NCBI GenBank assembly: GCA_907163375.1
Contig: CAJQUW010007828.1
Location: forward strand, 124,001-188,000
Reading direction: 5' to 3'
Length of the DNA stretch: 64,000 nt
Source of the DNA: Prostheceraeus crozeri
Lineage: Eukaryota; Platyhelminthes; Polycladida; Euryleptidae
Of this stretch, positions 10,241-22,199 are shown in pieces. The first letter of the stretch is position 1. Every line of letters starts with the position of its first letter. The notes under the pieces are model-generated. The model did not search any database. It was not told the DNA's origin and was given only the letters and a program-made list of their open reading frames with translations. Made by a program: the position numbers and the translations under genes.

Positions 10241-13200
10241 TCATCCTGGAACGTAACGAGCGGGAGATTGTATGTACCGGCCAGAGCGCGTGGTCGGAGT
10301 AGGAGTGTCAGCACTTGATCTATCTAAGTGGGCGGGCTTGAGGCGGTCGATGGAAATTGTCTCTGAGCGGCCGTTTTTGGAGATACAGTAAAATTTATCG
10401 CTCCGACTGAGGATAAGATACGGCCCGTCGTACGTAGGTTGAAGCGGCTTGCGCACAGCATCGTGTCGGATGAAAACATGACTGCATGTTGCCAATTCGC
10501 TGGGAAAGAAAATTGGCTTGGACTGAGGGCGTGGAGACGGGGCTTTCAGCTCTCGCATGAATGACTGAAGTTTTGTGACGTAATCACAAGCGTCCGTTCC
10601 GTTTGCATCAGGCTGTGACTGGGAATGATCACTGCTGAGGAATTGACCAGGTAAACGCAATGTGGTGCCGAGAGTCAATTCAGCTGGGGAGCAATTAATG
10701 TCGGTTTTGACGGCTGACCGCAAACCGAGCATAACGATAGGCAAATTGTCTGTCCAATGCTGCGGCGAGGGTTGTGACTTGAGGGCGGTTTTGAGCTGGC
10801 GATGTAGACGCTCCACCATCCCGTTTGACATCGGATGATACGCCGTTGTTCGAATGCGAGTACATCCCAGAAGTTGAGTGAGGTCAGTAAATAAAGCAGA
10901 CTCAAACTGTCGACCGCGATCAGTTGTGATGATCTCAGGAACGCCAAACATGGAGATCCAGCGCTCCACGAAAGCGCGTGCAACCGTTGATGCGGTGATG
11001 TCCTTTATAGGGATAGCTTGAGGCCATCGCGTGAAACGGTCGATGCAGGTTAAGATGTAAGTGTAACCGTTGGAGGGAGCAAACGGTCCGACAAGATCAA
11101 TGTGGACATGACGAAAGCGAGCGTCCGGTGCTGAAAACGTGCCGATGGGAGCACGAGTATGGCGGTTGACCTTCGACCTTTGGCAGGGAATGCAGGCGCG
11201 AGTCCATTGTCTGATATCGCGTTTCATATCAGGCCAAACAAAGCGCTCGGATACCAGTTTGATGCTGGGCTTGATGCCAGGATGTGCGAGACCGTGAATA
11301 ACGTCGAATATTCTTCTACGCAAGACAGTTGGGATAAAGGGGCGAGGTAAACCAGTAGAGAGGTCACAAGTCACTGATCGAGTAGACGAAGGAATGGGTA
11401 TGTCTTGCAATTGTAGGCCAGTGTCATGCTTGTTGCGGTAGCCTTGCAGGTCGCTGTCTTGTCGTTGAGCGTTGGCGATTTCTTCATGAGTAGGGCAGGA
11501 AGGACGAGTGATGGCTGAGACTTCCACCCGTGACAAAGTATCAGCAACAATGTTATTCTTACCGCTGACATGTCGAATGTCACAAGAAAACTGCAAAATA
11601 TAGTCTAGGTGTCGGACTTCTCGCGGGGAATGTCGATCAGCAGACGTGGCGACAGCGTAAGTGAGTGGCTTATGGTCAGTCAGTACGGTGAAGGTCCGAC
11701 CTTCTAAGCAATGGCGAAAATGGCGAATTGCAAGGTAGATGGCCAGCAGCTCTCTGCCGAAAGTGCTGTACCGGGACTCTGTGTCGGATAGTTTCCGTGA
11801 AAAGAATGCAAGCGGTTGAAGTTCACTGTCTGTCAACTGTTGCAGAGACGCACCAACAGCGAAGTTAGACGCGTCGACGGCGAGTACCAACTGTGAAGAT
11901 TGATCGGGAAAAGCCAGACAAGTAGCGCTGGTGAGGGCACGTTTGGCGTCGTTGAAGGATTGTTCAGCTTCGGAGGACCAACTCAGGGACTTGGATGCGC
12001 CTTTGAGCAGATTGGTTAGGGGCTGTAGAAGACTTGCACATCGAGGGATAAAGCGGCGGTAAAAATTGATCATGCCGAGGAATCGACGGAGTTCAGCTAT
12101 CGAGTTCGGCTGGGGAAAGTTCGAGATAGCAGTGACCTTGTCTTCGACGGGCGCTATTCCATGACAGTCGATCTTGTGTCCGAGAAAGGTAATTGATGAG
12201 ACACCGAAAACACACTTAGACGGGTTCAGTATGAGTCCGTACTCATCAAGGCGTTGAAACAGCATTCTGAGATGGTACTGGTGCTCTTCCGGTGAGGAGC
12301 TAGCGACTAGCAGGTCATCAACGTAGGCAAATACGAAGTTAAAACCACGTAAAATTTCGTCGATGAAGCGTTGAAATGTCTGTGCTGCGTTGCGTAGACC
12401 GAAGGGCATCCTGGTAAACTCGAAAAGACCGAAAGGAGTTGTAACTGCAGTCTTCGCAATATCATCAGGTTCGACAGGAATCTGATGATAGGCACGAGTC
12501 AAGTCGATGGATGAGAACACAGTCTTGCCTTTGAGGTTGGACGAAAAGTCTTGGATGTGGGGAACTGGATACCGGTCAGGTACAGTCACATGGTTGAGAT
12601 CGCGGTAGTCACCGCAAGGGCGCCAATCGCCAGACTTCTTGGTGACCATGTGCAGAGGAGAGGCCCAAGCGCTATCGGACGGACGAACGATACCCATCTC
12701 AAGCATGTGCTGGAACTCCTCTTTAGCACAACGCAAACGGTCCGGTGCTAAACGGCGAGGGCGAGTGAAAACTGGAGGGCCTGTGGTGCGGATGTGGTGA
12801 GTCACTTTGTGCTTGGCAGCGTCATCATGCAGGGAGTGATTCGTTAATCGAGGAAACTGGCGTAGGAGAGTCAAATAAGGACATTGAGAGGCAGGCGCAG
12901 ACGGATGAGTCAGGAGAGGACTGAGCTGCTGAACACCGTTGGCCGTGGTGCCAAGAACAAAAAGGCTTGTAAAGCTGTCCAGAAGGCGACGGTGGTTCAG
13001 GTCAATCAGGAGGTGGAAGTGGCTGAGGAAGTCAGCTCCGATGATAGGATGAGTGACATCAGCTATCACAAAAATCCACCGAAAGGTACGCCGTAGTCCC
13101 AAATTCAAAGTCAACGATCGCTGGCCGAAGGTTGAGATGATGGCGTGATTAGCTGCGAAGAGAGGTTCACCACGGAAGCCATTTCGACGATCAGCAGTCG

Positions 13201-13315
13201 TAGGAGGAAGGACACTGACCTCAGCACCACTGTCGATCAGGAACTTGGTGCCAGAGTAGCGGTCCCAAACAAAAAGTCGGCAGCTCGGAGATGAAGGGCC
13301 CGTGGCAGCCGCCAC
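10241..13315 (-). CDS. Pol polyprotein of the LTR element (fossil copy)
   Basis: A 1024-residue frame in Ty3/gypsy order. The aspartic protease has [14 protein letters not shown] (about residue 26). The reverse transcriptase has the YVDDLLVAS catalytic block (about residue 330). RNase H follows with [16 protein letters not shown] and [11 protein letters not shown]. The integrase begins with an HHCC zinc-binding module (about 680-730) and a DDE core around HIDLVGPF and [17 protein letters not shown]. There is no envelope gene after integrase. The frame looks open throughout and codon use is more GC-rich than in the host exons. Gag lies just upstream on the same strand. Confidence 0.95.
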   Translation of the reverse strand: MAAATGPSSPSCRLFVWDRYSGTKFLIDSGAEVSVLPPTTADRRNGFRGEPLFAANHAIISTFGQRSLTLNLGLRRTFRWIFVIADVTHPIIGADFLSHFHLLIDLNHRRLLDSFTSLFVLGTTANGVQQLSPLLTHPSAPASQCPYLTLLRQFPRLTNHSLHDDAAKHKVTHHIRTTGPPVFTRPRRLAPDRLRCAKEEFQHMLEMGIVRPSDSAWASPLHMVTKKSGDWRPCGDYRDLNHVTVPDRYPVPHIQDFSSNLKGKTVFSSIDLTRAYHQIPVEPDDIAKTAVTTPFGLFEFTRMPFGLRNAAQTFQRFIDEILRGFNFVFAYVDDLLVASSSPEEHQYHLRMLFQRLDEYGLILNPSKCVFGVSSITFLGHKIDCHGIAPVEDKVTAISNFPQPNSIAELRRFLGMINFYRRFIPRCASLLQPLTNLLKGASKSLSWSSEAEQSFNDAKRALTSATCLAFPDQSSQLVLAVDASNFAVGASLQQLTDSELQPLAFFSRKLSDTESRYSTFGRELLAIYLAIRHFRHCLEGRTFTVLTDHKPLTYAVATSADRHSPREVRHLDYILQFSCDIRHVSGKNNIVADTLSRVEVSAITRPSCPTHEEIANAQRQDSDLQGYRNKHDTGLQLQDIPIPSSTRSVTCDLSTGLPRPFIPTVLRRRIFDVIHGLAHPGIKPSIKLVSERFVWPDMKRDIRQWTRACIPCQRSKVNRHTRAPIGTFSAPDARFRHVHIDLVGPFAPSNGYTYILTCIDRFTRWPQAIPIKDITASTVARAFVERWISMFGVPEIITTDRGRQFESALFTDLTQLLGCTRIRTTAYHPMSNGMVERLHRQLKTALKSQPSPQHWTDNLPIVMLGLRSAVKTDINCSPAELTLGTTLRLPGQFLSSDHSQSQPDANGTDACDYVTKLQSFMRELKAPSPRPQSKPIFFPSELATCSHVFIRHDAVRKPLQPTYDGPYLILSRSDKFYCISKNGRSETISIDRLKPAHLDRSSADTPTPTTRSGRYIQSPARYVPG

Positions 13316-13317
13316 CT

Positions 13318-14067
13318 CTACTGCGGGGCCGAGGAGTTTCCCGATTGGAAGCTGCAGGGCTTAATGCACTTCTCAGCTGCAGTGCTGTATTTTTGGTGGT
13401 ACCAGCACACATCAGGACGGTCGCCAACAGGACGATTAGAACGGTCCCGGGACTTAGAACGCTCACGTGAGTTCCTAGTAGTGCACAAGGAGGAGATGCG
13501 TTCAGCAAGTCGGTTCACTGTCTTCTCCAAGCGATCCAGTCGGTCGCTGAGACTGTCAGGGCGGTTGACTGAAGCGACCGCGGCGTGGAGAGGAACTGGA
13601 GCGTCGAGAATTCGATCAGCTATGTCTGCAACATCTTCCAGTGGCATGGAGTCCTTGGAGGCAGCGAGAATGGATTGAGCATGGAGGGGGAGTCTCTGAA
13701 CGAAGAGTTGTCGCAGAAGTCCTTCATCGAAGTTGCGGTGACCCAGCAGGTGACGCATGCGGCGCAGGAGTTGCGAAGGCTTACGATCACCAGATCATCA
13801 GTGTTCGGAGACTGAGGTTCGCTTGATGATGGCAGCCTTCAGCTCATCATACTGATCGGTCATCGGGCGAGAAACGATCAGTTCGCGAACTTCTTGAGCG
13901 ATCTCTTGAGGGAGTGTGCGAATGATGTGGCCAAACATAGTTTCCTGCTTGGTAACTCGACAGACGTCGAATTCCGCCTCGCAGAGTGAGAACCACAGCT
14001 CGACGTCGGAGGACCAGAAGGAAGGTAGCTTCACACTTAGAGCGGCGAGTTGAGTTGGGTCGGTCAT
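13318..14067 (-). pseudogene. Gag region of the LTR element
   Basis: Starts MTDPTQLAALSVKLPSFW just after the primer-binding-like site. The capsid-like part includes LRQLFVQRLPLHAQSIL, followed by a basic, serine- and arginine-rich segment. It ends in a [18 protein letters not shown] box, a CHCC-type finger rather than the usual CCHC knuckle. It is broken about once and is treated as a fossil. Confidence 0.85.
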
Positions 14068-14072
14068 GATTT

Positions 14073-14088
14073 TTAGTTGGGCGCCAAT
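14073..14088 (-). other. Primer-binding-site-like sequence
   Basis: Two bases inside the 5' LTR the minus strand reads TTGGCGCCCAACTAAA. A TGGCGCC start matches the 3' end of several tRNAs; which tRNA primes was not settled. Confidence 0.6.
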
Positions 14089-14089
14089 T

Positions 14090-14398
14090 TGTAGAGGTTT
14101 TTGGTAATGTCTATGATGATTGTAGTAAGGTAAATCACCAAAGTAAATTATTCTAGTCTCTAACAGCCCGGAGAGAGTTTTTAGAACACCGTCTTGTCTC
14201 GCAGTCAGAATAGTTGTGTTAATATTATCATCAGCATTACATTCGCCAAGTGACAGGATGGAAAGGTAATTAAGATAAGGCGAAGAGATTACAAGTGGAA
14301 AGTGAAGTAAAGAGAGGTGTTAAAATCAAGGAGAGCAGCAGCTGTACACCATCTGTTAGCGTGCATCGCAACTAAGGCTGATTGATGACACCGCTACA
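14090..14398 (-). repeat. LTR (5' LTR of the element)
   Basis: 309 bp, same length as the other LTR. Because the element reads on the minus strand, this is the 5' LTR and should hold its promoter. No core promoter element was pinned down. Confidence 0.95.
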
Positions 14399-14480
14399 AA
14401 TTTATGCAAATCGGACAAGTACTTTTGAATTAGGAGCGATAACTTAAAGTGCAGCGATGCCGGCAGCTTGATCTGACTTC
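14399..14480 (+). repeat. Dispersed repeat, right half
   Basis: Continues the repeat split at 9873. It ends GGCAGCTTGATCTGACTTC, close to GGCAACTTGATCTGACTTC in the intact copy near 16909-16927. Confidence 0.75.
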
Positions 14481-15612
14481 TTATGACCTCACCGTCGTAG
14501 CAGAAAGCAATTGAGGTCAACGAAGTCATCTACCGACAACTCGTGAAGCGATGATGACCAGACCACATTCCTTACACTGTAAATCGCTGGATACGAAAAT
14601 TACATACAAACATGTACTTAAGTTGCATACAATTTGAAACTAACATCTGATACGAGATTCTCGCATGCTTACAGAGATCTGGCATGTTTTTCATACCGCA
14701 TCTCACTTACTTTCGTATCTGATTGGCATGTAGCGATACGAACTGTTCTATCTGTGATTGGCTGTTTTGCACTGAAATACGAGTTGTTGGTATGATTTAT
14801 ATACGAGACCCGATGCAAATTCATAATTATTCATATGCCTCTGGTATGCATTTCGTATGTGCAGCTTTAAGTCACATAGCAAAGAAATATATGTATTACA
14901 TACTACTGTCAAATAACTTTTTTCGGCCAGTCGTGAAACTTTTTTGTTTGATAGAGTGATATTTAACTAGATTAGATTTATTGTGAATTTTACGCTCCAC
15001 GATGTTGTCGCCATTGCTACTTGTCTAGCAACATTGACACGACCTCTACTTCATAAACCACGTTGATAAACATCTGTTCATTCATACGATATCTTTCGTG
15101 TAATCATGTTGACTTATATATGTCAAACAAAACTATTTTTGTGTTCATGAATTATAATGTGTTTTTATTTCGGATTGATAATATGCTAAATTTCAAAATT
15201 ACATAATGCGTAATTGTTGATGGTTGAATACTTGTTGATTCATGAAATGCCTTAGACTTACGTGTATTAAAATCGAATTCAGTGTTGAAAGTATGACTCT
15301 TGAATATCATTATCTCACTACTTACAAAACAGTAGTAACATTAGAGTGATTTTTATTGACAAAAGGACTTAAATCAACATACTTTGGACATGATGTATGC
15401 TTTCTTTTAACATTATGCTGGTATGGCTTCAGTATGTAAAACATACCACACCTGAAATGACATGCGAAAAGCATGCAACTATATATATCAAGAGAATACA
15501 CAGAAATATACCAAAAAAATATTTTGGCATGCATTCTTCGTATGTGATTGATATTGAGCGATTTACAGTGTATATGAATATGCTTCTTAAAAAGGTGGCA
15601 AAGTAGCGCTTG
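14481..15612. other. No gene recognised
   Basis: AT-rich, with recurrent short ATACGA/GCATG-type words around 14590-14870 and 15380-15550 that may be remains of a small element. No coding domain was found. Confidence 0.4.
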
Positions 15613-16345
15613 TCAGAGCGTGGCTGCTTGCACGGCTTCACGAAATCCTCTTCTGTCCATCGCCACTCTTCCCGCCTTTGTCATTGATCCGAAAGTGTCG
15701 ATGATGGTCTTTTCCCAATAATATCGAGGTCTTCCTCTCCGCCTTCTACGAGGATGTATGCTTCCAGCACATTCTTCTCGAGACCTTGGTGACGACATGC
15801 ATATATATGTATTGTAAGAGCCAGTTGTCGTCACTCTTAGCTCCGCTCCGACACTTTCATCTGTTCGCCGTTGCACCCATGGTACACGTAAAATCTTTCG
15901 ACAGCATTTGTTCTCGAAAGCTGCAATGTTCTTCTCATCTTCTTTCCGAAGTACCAAGTCTCGCACGCATGCGCATGGCTACCGGGAAAACACAAACTTT
16001 CAGTACTTCAAGCTTTGTCTGCCTATCTTGTCCTTGCCACAGATTTTTCATTCCATTTAGAACCTTCATTCCCATCGCTAGCTGACACTTAATTTCTTTC
16101 TCGTTATCTCCATTGTCACCTCCATCCTCGCCAAGTTACTTCTATTAATGTCTTCGTCTGCTACAGCCATCAGCTTGGTCATTTTTTCATTTATCTTCAA
16201 CTTTGTGTACTGCTGTTTTCCGAAGTCTTCAACAAAGCTGATCAAACCGTTCCTTTGTCTGTGAAATTAACGTTGCGTCGTCTGCGTCACGGAGATCACC
16301 TATCGTTGTCCCTCCTACACTCAATAGATCTTTCTGTTCGACCTT
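15613..16345 (-). pseudogene. LINE relic, RTE-like reverse transcriptase C-terminus
   Basis: On the minus strand the 5' part (about 16260-16320) reads TIGDLRDADDATLISQTKE, a degraded form of the LRYADDTTL palm motif, with the tyrosine of the YADD box replaced. The 3' part (15966-15613) is an open 117-residue frame with LRKEDEKNIAAFENKCCRKI, LRVPWVQRRTDESV and RRRGRPRYYWEKTI, the thumb and tail blocks found in RTE/BovB-type LINEs. The stretch between is shifted and contains stops. Endonuclease and most of the palm are missing. It is an old 5'-truncated insertion; no poly-A or simple-repeat tail was recognised. Confidence 0.7.
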
Positions 16346-16721
16346 TGATTTTCTACGTACGCATAAGAAATAGGTTTCACTAATAAAATTTGTGGCCAGT
16401 TAGAAGCAATTATTCATAATATCGTTCCTATTTCCTAGAAACAGGAAATAATGAACATGAAAGCTGTCCAAAGCCTGCACCCCACAAAGTCATTTTTCTC
16501 TGTCTTCTTTTCTGATCAGTCATTCGCAGTGTAGCCTACAAACCTGATATTTCATTACTGGATGCCATGTGGTTGTGTAGAAACTATGAAGCCTTTTAAA
16601 TATGGTTCCGTTCAGATAAGGACGGATTTACAAGCGTGTTCACAAGCGAACAAGACAGAATCTCATAAGAGAACCTCTCTCCAAAGTGCAGAAGAAACCG
16701 ATCAACTTCTCAGTAGAAAAG
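16346..16721. other. No gene recognised
   Basis: No coding or repeat signal that I can support. Confidence 0.4.
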
Positions 16722-16932
16722 ATGGTACTTATGGGTTATCTCCCCCAGGTTTTCAAATTTGTCTTAAATCTGCAAAAATCAATCAATCAATCGTCACCAA
16801 ACTTCAGGTAAATGTATTTACGCATATTTTCTACCCACATACAAGATTTTATGCAGATCAGACAAGTACTCTTTGTATCAGAGACGATCACGTGAAGTGT
16901 AGCGAAGTCGGCAACTTGATCTGACTTCGTCC
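16722..16932 (+). repeat. Intact copy of the dispersed repeat
   Basis: About 200 bp, matching 9786-9873 joined to 14399-14480. It serves as an empty-site comparison for the LTR insertion. No terminal inverted repeats or pol III boxes were clear, so the class (SINE or MITE) is open. Confidence 0.7.
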
Positions 16933-18092
16933 GTCCGACGCATCAATGCTACTCGTGTGGGCATTGTTCTCTCTCCCTCTTCATCTCCTCCACTGCTATT
17001 TGAAATATTCCCACGACCACATGCTGACACGCACGGCGACAATATAGAAAATATGTCTACGATTTGTAAGTGCCAAATTTCTAATTGGCAATTTTAATTG
17101 TAATTCTAAAGTGCCAAATCTCTAGTAAACACAAGGAATAAAATGTCTTTTTAAAAATTAATCAAACATTATTTTGGACCACAGGTCTGAATCTTTTGAA
17201 ATAAAAATGTTTGCTTTATTGATATCTTTTTCGAGTGAACACATCGAAGGACGTGATTCTTATCTTCAAGGTGACGTGACTGTGACTTTGCTGCGACTCC
17301 ACTTTGTGCTGTCATGTGAAATGTAGGCTAGGCCAACCGTAGACGACGCGCAAAATATAAACGCTCGCCAGTGCGTTTTCATAAACATTTCCCATGTTTT
17401 AACATCATCAGATCAAGTGATTTCTGACTCTTAGTGCAGCACGTATGTACGCGGGTAGAAGAATGGAATGTCCTTAACCACGGATGTTTGGGGTGTTCCG
17501 TAATCACGCGTGAATCACGCGTGGCATGTCACCTAGTGAGGTAGATTTCAAAAAGAGTCCCCCTCTTTCCTTTAATGATGACGGAAATTTGCAGTCACGT
17601 TTCTTATATCCAATTTTCAATTTGAATTACTGCTCTAAACTTCCGAAAGACAAGTGTTGATATGAAATTTCATTCCAATTATCTCTTGAATATAATATTG
17701 TTCTACCGCAGAAATGCTTGCTGCACAAACTTTTCTTAGCTGTGAAATAAACAAAGTTATACTTAATTAGTCACATCTACTGTGAGGATCAAAGAAGTAA
17801 ATTACTGAAATATGCAGCAGCTGGAGATTCCTTACGCAAGGCGAATGATTGTAAGTTGCTTTATCAAAATGCTTTTGTACACAAAGAGAAATTATATTAA
17901 AAACTGATAGCCGTGAAGTACCAACAAGTCGTGATGTCAGCCACTGGAAGGTACCGGTGTTATGCTATTCATATTCTCCATTCACTTATTTTCCCCCAGA
18001 AAGTTAAAAGCTTAGATTGATGTTCCGGGCCGGAAGATGAATTGTACAATGAGAGCTGTACTGAGAAGGGGGAAATATAAATCACAAGATAG
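16933..18092. other. No gene recognised
   Basis: Mixed-composition unique sequence with a short ATCACGCGTG direct repeat at 17503-17522. No coding domain. Confidence 0.4.
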
Positions 18093-18207
18093 TAGTGTTA
18101 AAAAATTACTGGTAATTTATTCTAAATTACCTTACCGGTAATTTACTGGTAATTTTGATATACAACTTGCTTCATACTACTAGTGTTTAAAAATTACCGG
18201 TAATTTA
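18093..18207. repeat. Short TAGTGTT...TTACCGGTAATTT repeats
   Basis: A TAGTGTTAAAAAATTAC word is followed by GGTAATTTA at 18093-18119 and recurs in the same orientation at 18181-18207, with further palindromic TTACCGGTAA copies between. The TAGTGTT start is hAT-like, so these may be solo or tandem ends of a hAT MITE. Confidence 0.45.
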
Positions 18208-18704
18208 TATTCAAGTCCGTATAACTTCAAATCGAGTACACCAATATGCTTTGATTTCAACTAAATACACAATTGGCTTAATCTGATTCTGATGAAGACT
18301 TGATTTTTGCTCAACGTCTGATTCCTTGTCATAGATATTGCAATTAAGAAATGAAAAATTGACTTTTTTTAAGAAGTTTGTTGGTATTTCACCCAAATAG
18401 ACCATAATAATCAAAAGTTTGACGGCAAATAAACATTGTTCTAGGGAAGGGCCAATATTTTGTAAATTATACACTGCAGATCCTTCTTTCTATAAATATA
18501 ATCAAAACTGGTTGTCAATGTTAGATGCGTAGTAAATTTAAATACATGGAGACAATATTAAGTTTCAAGAAATGTATTTTGATAGCTATAATTGGTAATA
18601 AATATTACTATAATATGAAAGAGAGATCATCAATGGAAAGAATATGCAGATATCGTCCATATTGTATCCACCTGGTAAACTTGGACAGCGCGCGTGGTGT
18701 CCAG
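18208..18704. other. No gene recognised
   Basis: AT-rich, no supportable feature. Confidence 0.4.
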
Positions 18705-19251
18705 TCATTTAGGCCCCATGTTCTATGTTATTTTAAGTACAAGATTACAGTCAAAACCAAGAAAATGTTATGATACATAGGAGCCATACATTACAGAAAT
18801 ATGCTTGGTTTCATCGGAGATACCGCAGAATTGTCTGGGGAGTGGTATGTTGATTGTTCGAGAATGTCAAAAACACCGGTTCATGATGTTATTTTAACCA
18901 CGACGAGTTGCAGCGTGTATGAGGTCCAAATTTGAATTATTGCTATTTAATTAATTAAATACAACTATTACAATTTCTTGTAAAAGTATTGACATTTCTG
19001 GTGGTTTCAGAAAATTTGCAGTCTTCTGATACCTCATACACGCTGCAACTCGTCGTGGTTAAAATAACATCATGAACCGGTGTTTTTGACATTCTCGAAC
19101 AATCAACATACCACTCCCCAGACAATTCTGCGGTATCTCCGATGAAACCAAGCATATTTCTGTAATGTATGGCTCCTATGTATCATAACATTTTCTTGGT
19201 TTTGACTGTAATCTTGTAGTTAAAATAACATAGAACATGGGGCCTAAATGA
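18705..19251. mobile_element. Foldback element with 221-bp inverted arms
   Basis: Arms 18705-18925 and 19031-19251 are reverse complements with a single mismatch seen, around a 105-bp AT-rich centre. The outer edge is TCATTTAGGCCCCATG. Beyond the right arm a second inverted TCATTTAGGCCCC copy lies at about 19263-19275, so the element may reach 19282. Long arms with a short centre are typical of foldback or MITE elements. No coding capacity. Confidence 0.8.
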
Positions 19252-19282
19252 CCATTATTTCTGGGGCCTAAATGACTAGGAT

Positions 19283-20939
19283 TCGCGCGCACAGGCTACA
19301 ATCATCATAAAGGTGCATAAAGGCATTGATAATTGAGAGCAATAGCGATCGTCTCAACCAATGAGAGACCAGAATTAGAAAACTTTAAATGCATGTTGAA
19401 GAAATAGCAACCTAGCGTGGAATTTGATAAATTCAGGCATTCTTTAGTACTGCTAGGGGTTGGTGATGGCAAAGTGAATGGCACATAATTAGATTGTTTA
19501 AGCGCGTCACTTTGCTAGAAGTGCAAACTGATTCAAAGCAATGGCACATGCAGGAACATGCTGTGAATTCCTTCAACATGCTCCGATCGTCACGATTCCT
19601 TCAGATTCGAAGAATTCAGATCATTGCGCAAAAGTTTTCTCGACAATGTTGGCCCTCCGATCATTATTAGAAAAAAATAGCGTGCGCACGAAAAGACGTT
19701 CACAAACTTCTGTGTAGAACTTGACAGCGACTGTGTCTCTTTGTTGTGTGATGCGGTTGATAACAGTCACTGAAACTTCGAAGATAGTGAAGAAATCTGG
19801 GGGAGGGGGTATTAGTAAAAGGAGAAAGTGCGCTACGAAATTGAGCATTAAGTTTCTCCCCGGCAAATGAATACAGCAATGCTTTCAGATCGGAAATTGT
19901 GTGTAGGGAAAGGTAAGTAGCATAACACCGGCACCGTTGTCCGCGAAGTTCTATTGTTTTATTCAATGTCTTTGTCATAGAGCAAGTTGGTCCATGTTAT
20001 ACAGTGTCGGATTTCTACGGTAGAAACACACGACGGGGGTTCAGAACCTCTAAATTCATACTCCGTTCTTCCTTCGTGGATTCCATTCAATACCGCGCAT
20101 GCATCTTCATAAGTGTGCTTCTGTTGGAAGACATATTTAATTCATAGGACTTTTTTCAACGAGCAACTCGAACGCATTGAATTTATTCAGTTATCATTAA
20201 CTATGCGCGCCATCTGAGGCCTAGGAAAGCATGATATTTCGGAATTAGACAAACACTATCTTCGTTTTTTCAGTTGTTGCAATTTTTACTTTTGTTAATG
20301 TCTGCAGACTGCTGCTGAACATTTGTCATTGATACTTCAAGAGTTTGAAATATTTTGAGTCTTTGAATGTGCAATGAATTCAACGGAATGAAAGGACTGA
20401 ATTTTCAATCATCGAAATCATAAGTCATTAAGTTTCATTAACTCTATCAGCTCACATTGCTTCTTGTCGAGTGGATCCCCTGCCTGAGTAGTAGGCCTTA
20501 GCTCCGTCGGGTGAATGTTCTAAAAAGTCGAATTTCAAATTCAAACATTGAACTTTATTCTGATCGTCAATTTGTAGGATCATGATATGATTGCTTGCAA
20601 ACACAAGACTGGAAGAGACATCGGTTGGACATCATTGTAGAAAATTTGACACAAAGACAACATGAACAAATCACGTGGCAGATCCAAGTGCGAGAGAGAA
20701 AGTTTGCAGCGAGAAATCACTAACAATACCAGATATTGACCAAAATATCAATCAATTAAGAAATGGGTGGGTAGTGAAGCTTGTCATGATATAGAATTTA
20801 TTTCAACATAAATACTGGAGTGAAGGAGTATCACAGAAGAGAAATACCGAGACGTCTGCGCTTGGTAGAATAAAACTATTGGTTTGCATAATTCTTATTA
20901 TCCCTGCTATTCCAAAGCGTTAATAGGAAAGAAGAGCTC
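19283..20939. other. No gene recognised
   Basis: Unique-looking sequence. Two overlapping minus-strand frames of 81-92 residues at 19621-19978 show no recognisable domain and are not called. Confidence 0.35.
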
Positions 20940-20970
20940 CTAGAGATCTGAAATTCGGACGTGAGAGCTT

Positions 20971-21330
20971 CTGTTGACATGGATATTTGTCTGTGAGATG
21001 TCTATAGGCAGTGCAGAGAGCCGGAGTTCATAGATATCCGTGTTGTCATCATGAGAGGTTCTGTTGACATGGATATTTGTCTGTGGGATGTCTATAGGCA
21101 GTGCAGAGAGCCCGAGTTCATAGATATCCTTGCTCTCATCATGAGAGGTTCTGTTGGCATGGAGTTTTGTCTGTGGGATGTCTATAGACAGTGCAGAGAG
21201 CCCGAGTTCATAGATATCCTTGCTCTCATCATGAGAGCTACTGTTGACATGGATATTTGTCTGTGAGATGTCTATAGACAGTGCAGAGAGCCCGAGTTCA
21301 TAGATATCCGTACTCTCACCATGTAGATAG
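20971..21330 (-). repeat. Four tandem 90-bp units, 30-codon repeat
   Basis: Units start at 20971, 21061, 21151 and 21241 with exactly 90-bp spacing. On the minus strand they form one open frame (20940-21401, 153 residues) with a 30-residue repeat whose core is DIYELGLSALSIDI. No domain is recognised. The multiple-of-three period keeps the frame open, which can happen by chance. It lies just 3' of the proposed last exon of the KSR-like gene. Confidence 0.75.
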
Positions 21331-21381
21331 ACATCAATGTCATTAGAAGCGCTCACGTCTGAATGAAAGAGGTTTACAAGT

Positions 21382-21483
21382 CTACAGGAGATATACGTCA
21401 TGGCTATTGCATGTAAACTGTAAGAAAATATTGCTGGACCTTTTCAGGATCCGAAAATAGTCAAGAAATCTCTTAGAAAACGT
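21382..21483 (-). CDS. Possible terminal exon of the KSR-like gene
   Basis: After an acceptor-like TGTCTTCAG the minus strand is open in phase 0 for 33 codons to a TAG. It would continue the last secure exon (ending LQHR) with TFSKRFLDYFRILKRSS. The phase fits and a short basic C-terminal tail is usual for KSR proteins, but the sequence itself is not conserved enough to prove it. Other acceptors downstream of 23720 cannot be excluded. Confidence 0.3.
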   Translation of the reverse strand, partial: TFSKRFLDYFRILKRSSNIFLQFTCNSHDVYLL

Positions 21484-22199
21484 CTGAAGACATGATAGCT
21501 CGTGTCCAGACAGAGGGATTTGAATAAAACAGAGAAATTTTAGAAGATTGAAGGGAAACTTAAATCTTATCATTGAATCACAGAAATTGCATAAAATTGT
21601 TGCTCAGAAAGCAACAGTTTTCAATTATTGTTTCATGGCATGAAAAGAGGGGAACTCTTCGAAACAGTGCCTGTATGATTGACTAAAACGTCAGAATGTT
21701 GACTTCTGCGAGCGCTTGAAAGTGTGGCTGTGTGATTCATCAAAAACAGAAAGCAACTAGTGAAATTCTCATCAACAAGAGGAAAAGACTATTGCCTGAC
21801 GATCTTCAGTGCTGATGAAAGAAAATGGATTAGTGAAGAGCATTCACTCGAAAATTCAGCACTGAGGGCATCAAATGAAGGAGAGAATCAGGAGTTCAGC
21901 TTGCTGAGGACTATTGCGGAGGAAAAATGATGTACACAAGAAGATGTTATTATCTACAAATTCAATTTGAACTTTACAATACACGTGACACCGTCAACTT
22001 CTTGGTTTGTATCAGCAACACGAGAAACCTTCACCATCAAAGACCTAACATACTACTGCTCGACTTACAATCATCATATGAATGGTCACATATAAAACAT
22101 AGTGGAATAGAATCTTGGCACGCATGAACTCGTCTTCAAAGGGGTTTGCGAACCGACCACTTCACTTGAATCAACCGATTTCTATGTGGCATTTTCATG
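21484..22199. other. No gene recognised
   Basis: No coding or repeat signal that I can support. Confidence 0.4.

Larger units (their letters stand above)
9874..14398 (-). mobile_element. Ty3/gypsy LTR retrotransposon, probable CsRn1 clade
   Basis: A 4.5-kb element on the minus strand with two 309-bp LTRs (9874-10182 and 14090-14398), a primer-binding-site-like stretch, Gag, a long Pol frame in the order protease, reverse transcriptase, RNase H, integrase, and a polypurine tract. A 4-bp duplication, AATT, flanks it. I count three differences between the LTRs (about 99% identity), so insertion is recent. The Gag cysteine-histidine box is of C-x2-H-x9-C-x3-C type, which to my knowledge marks the CsRn1 clade. 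The element looks nearly whole, with about one break in Gag and none seen in Pol. Confidence 0.92.
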
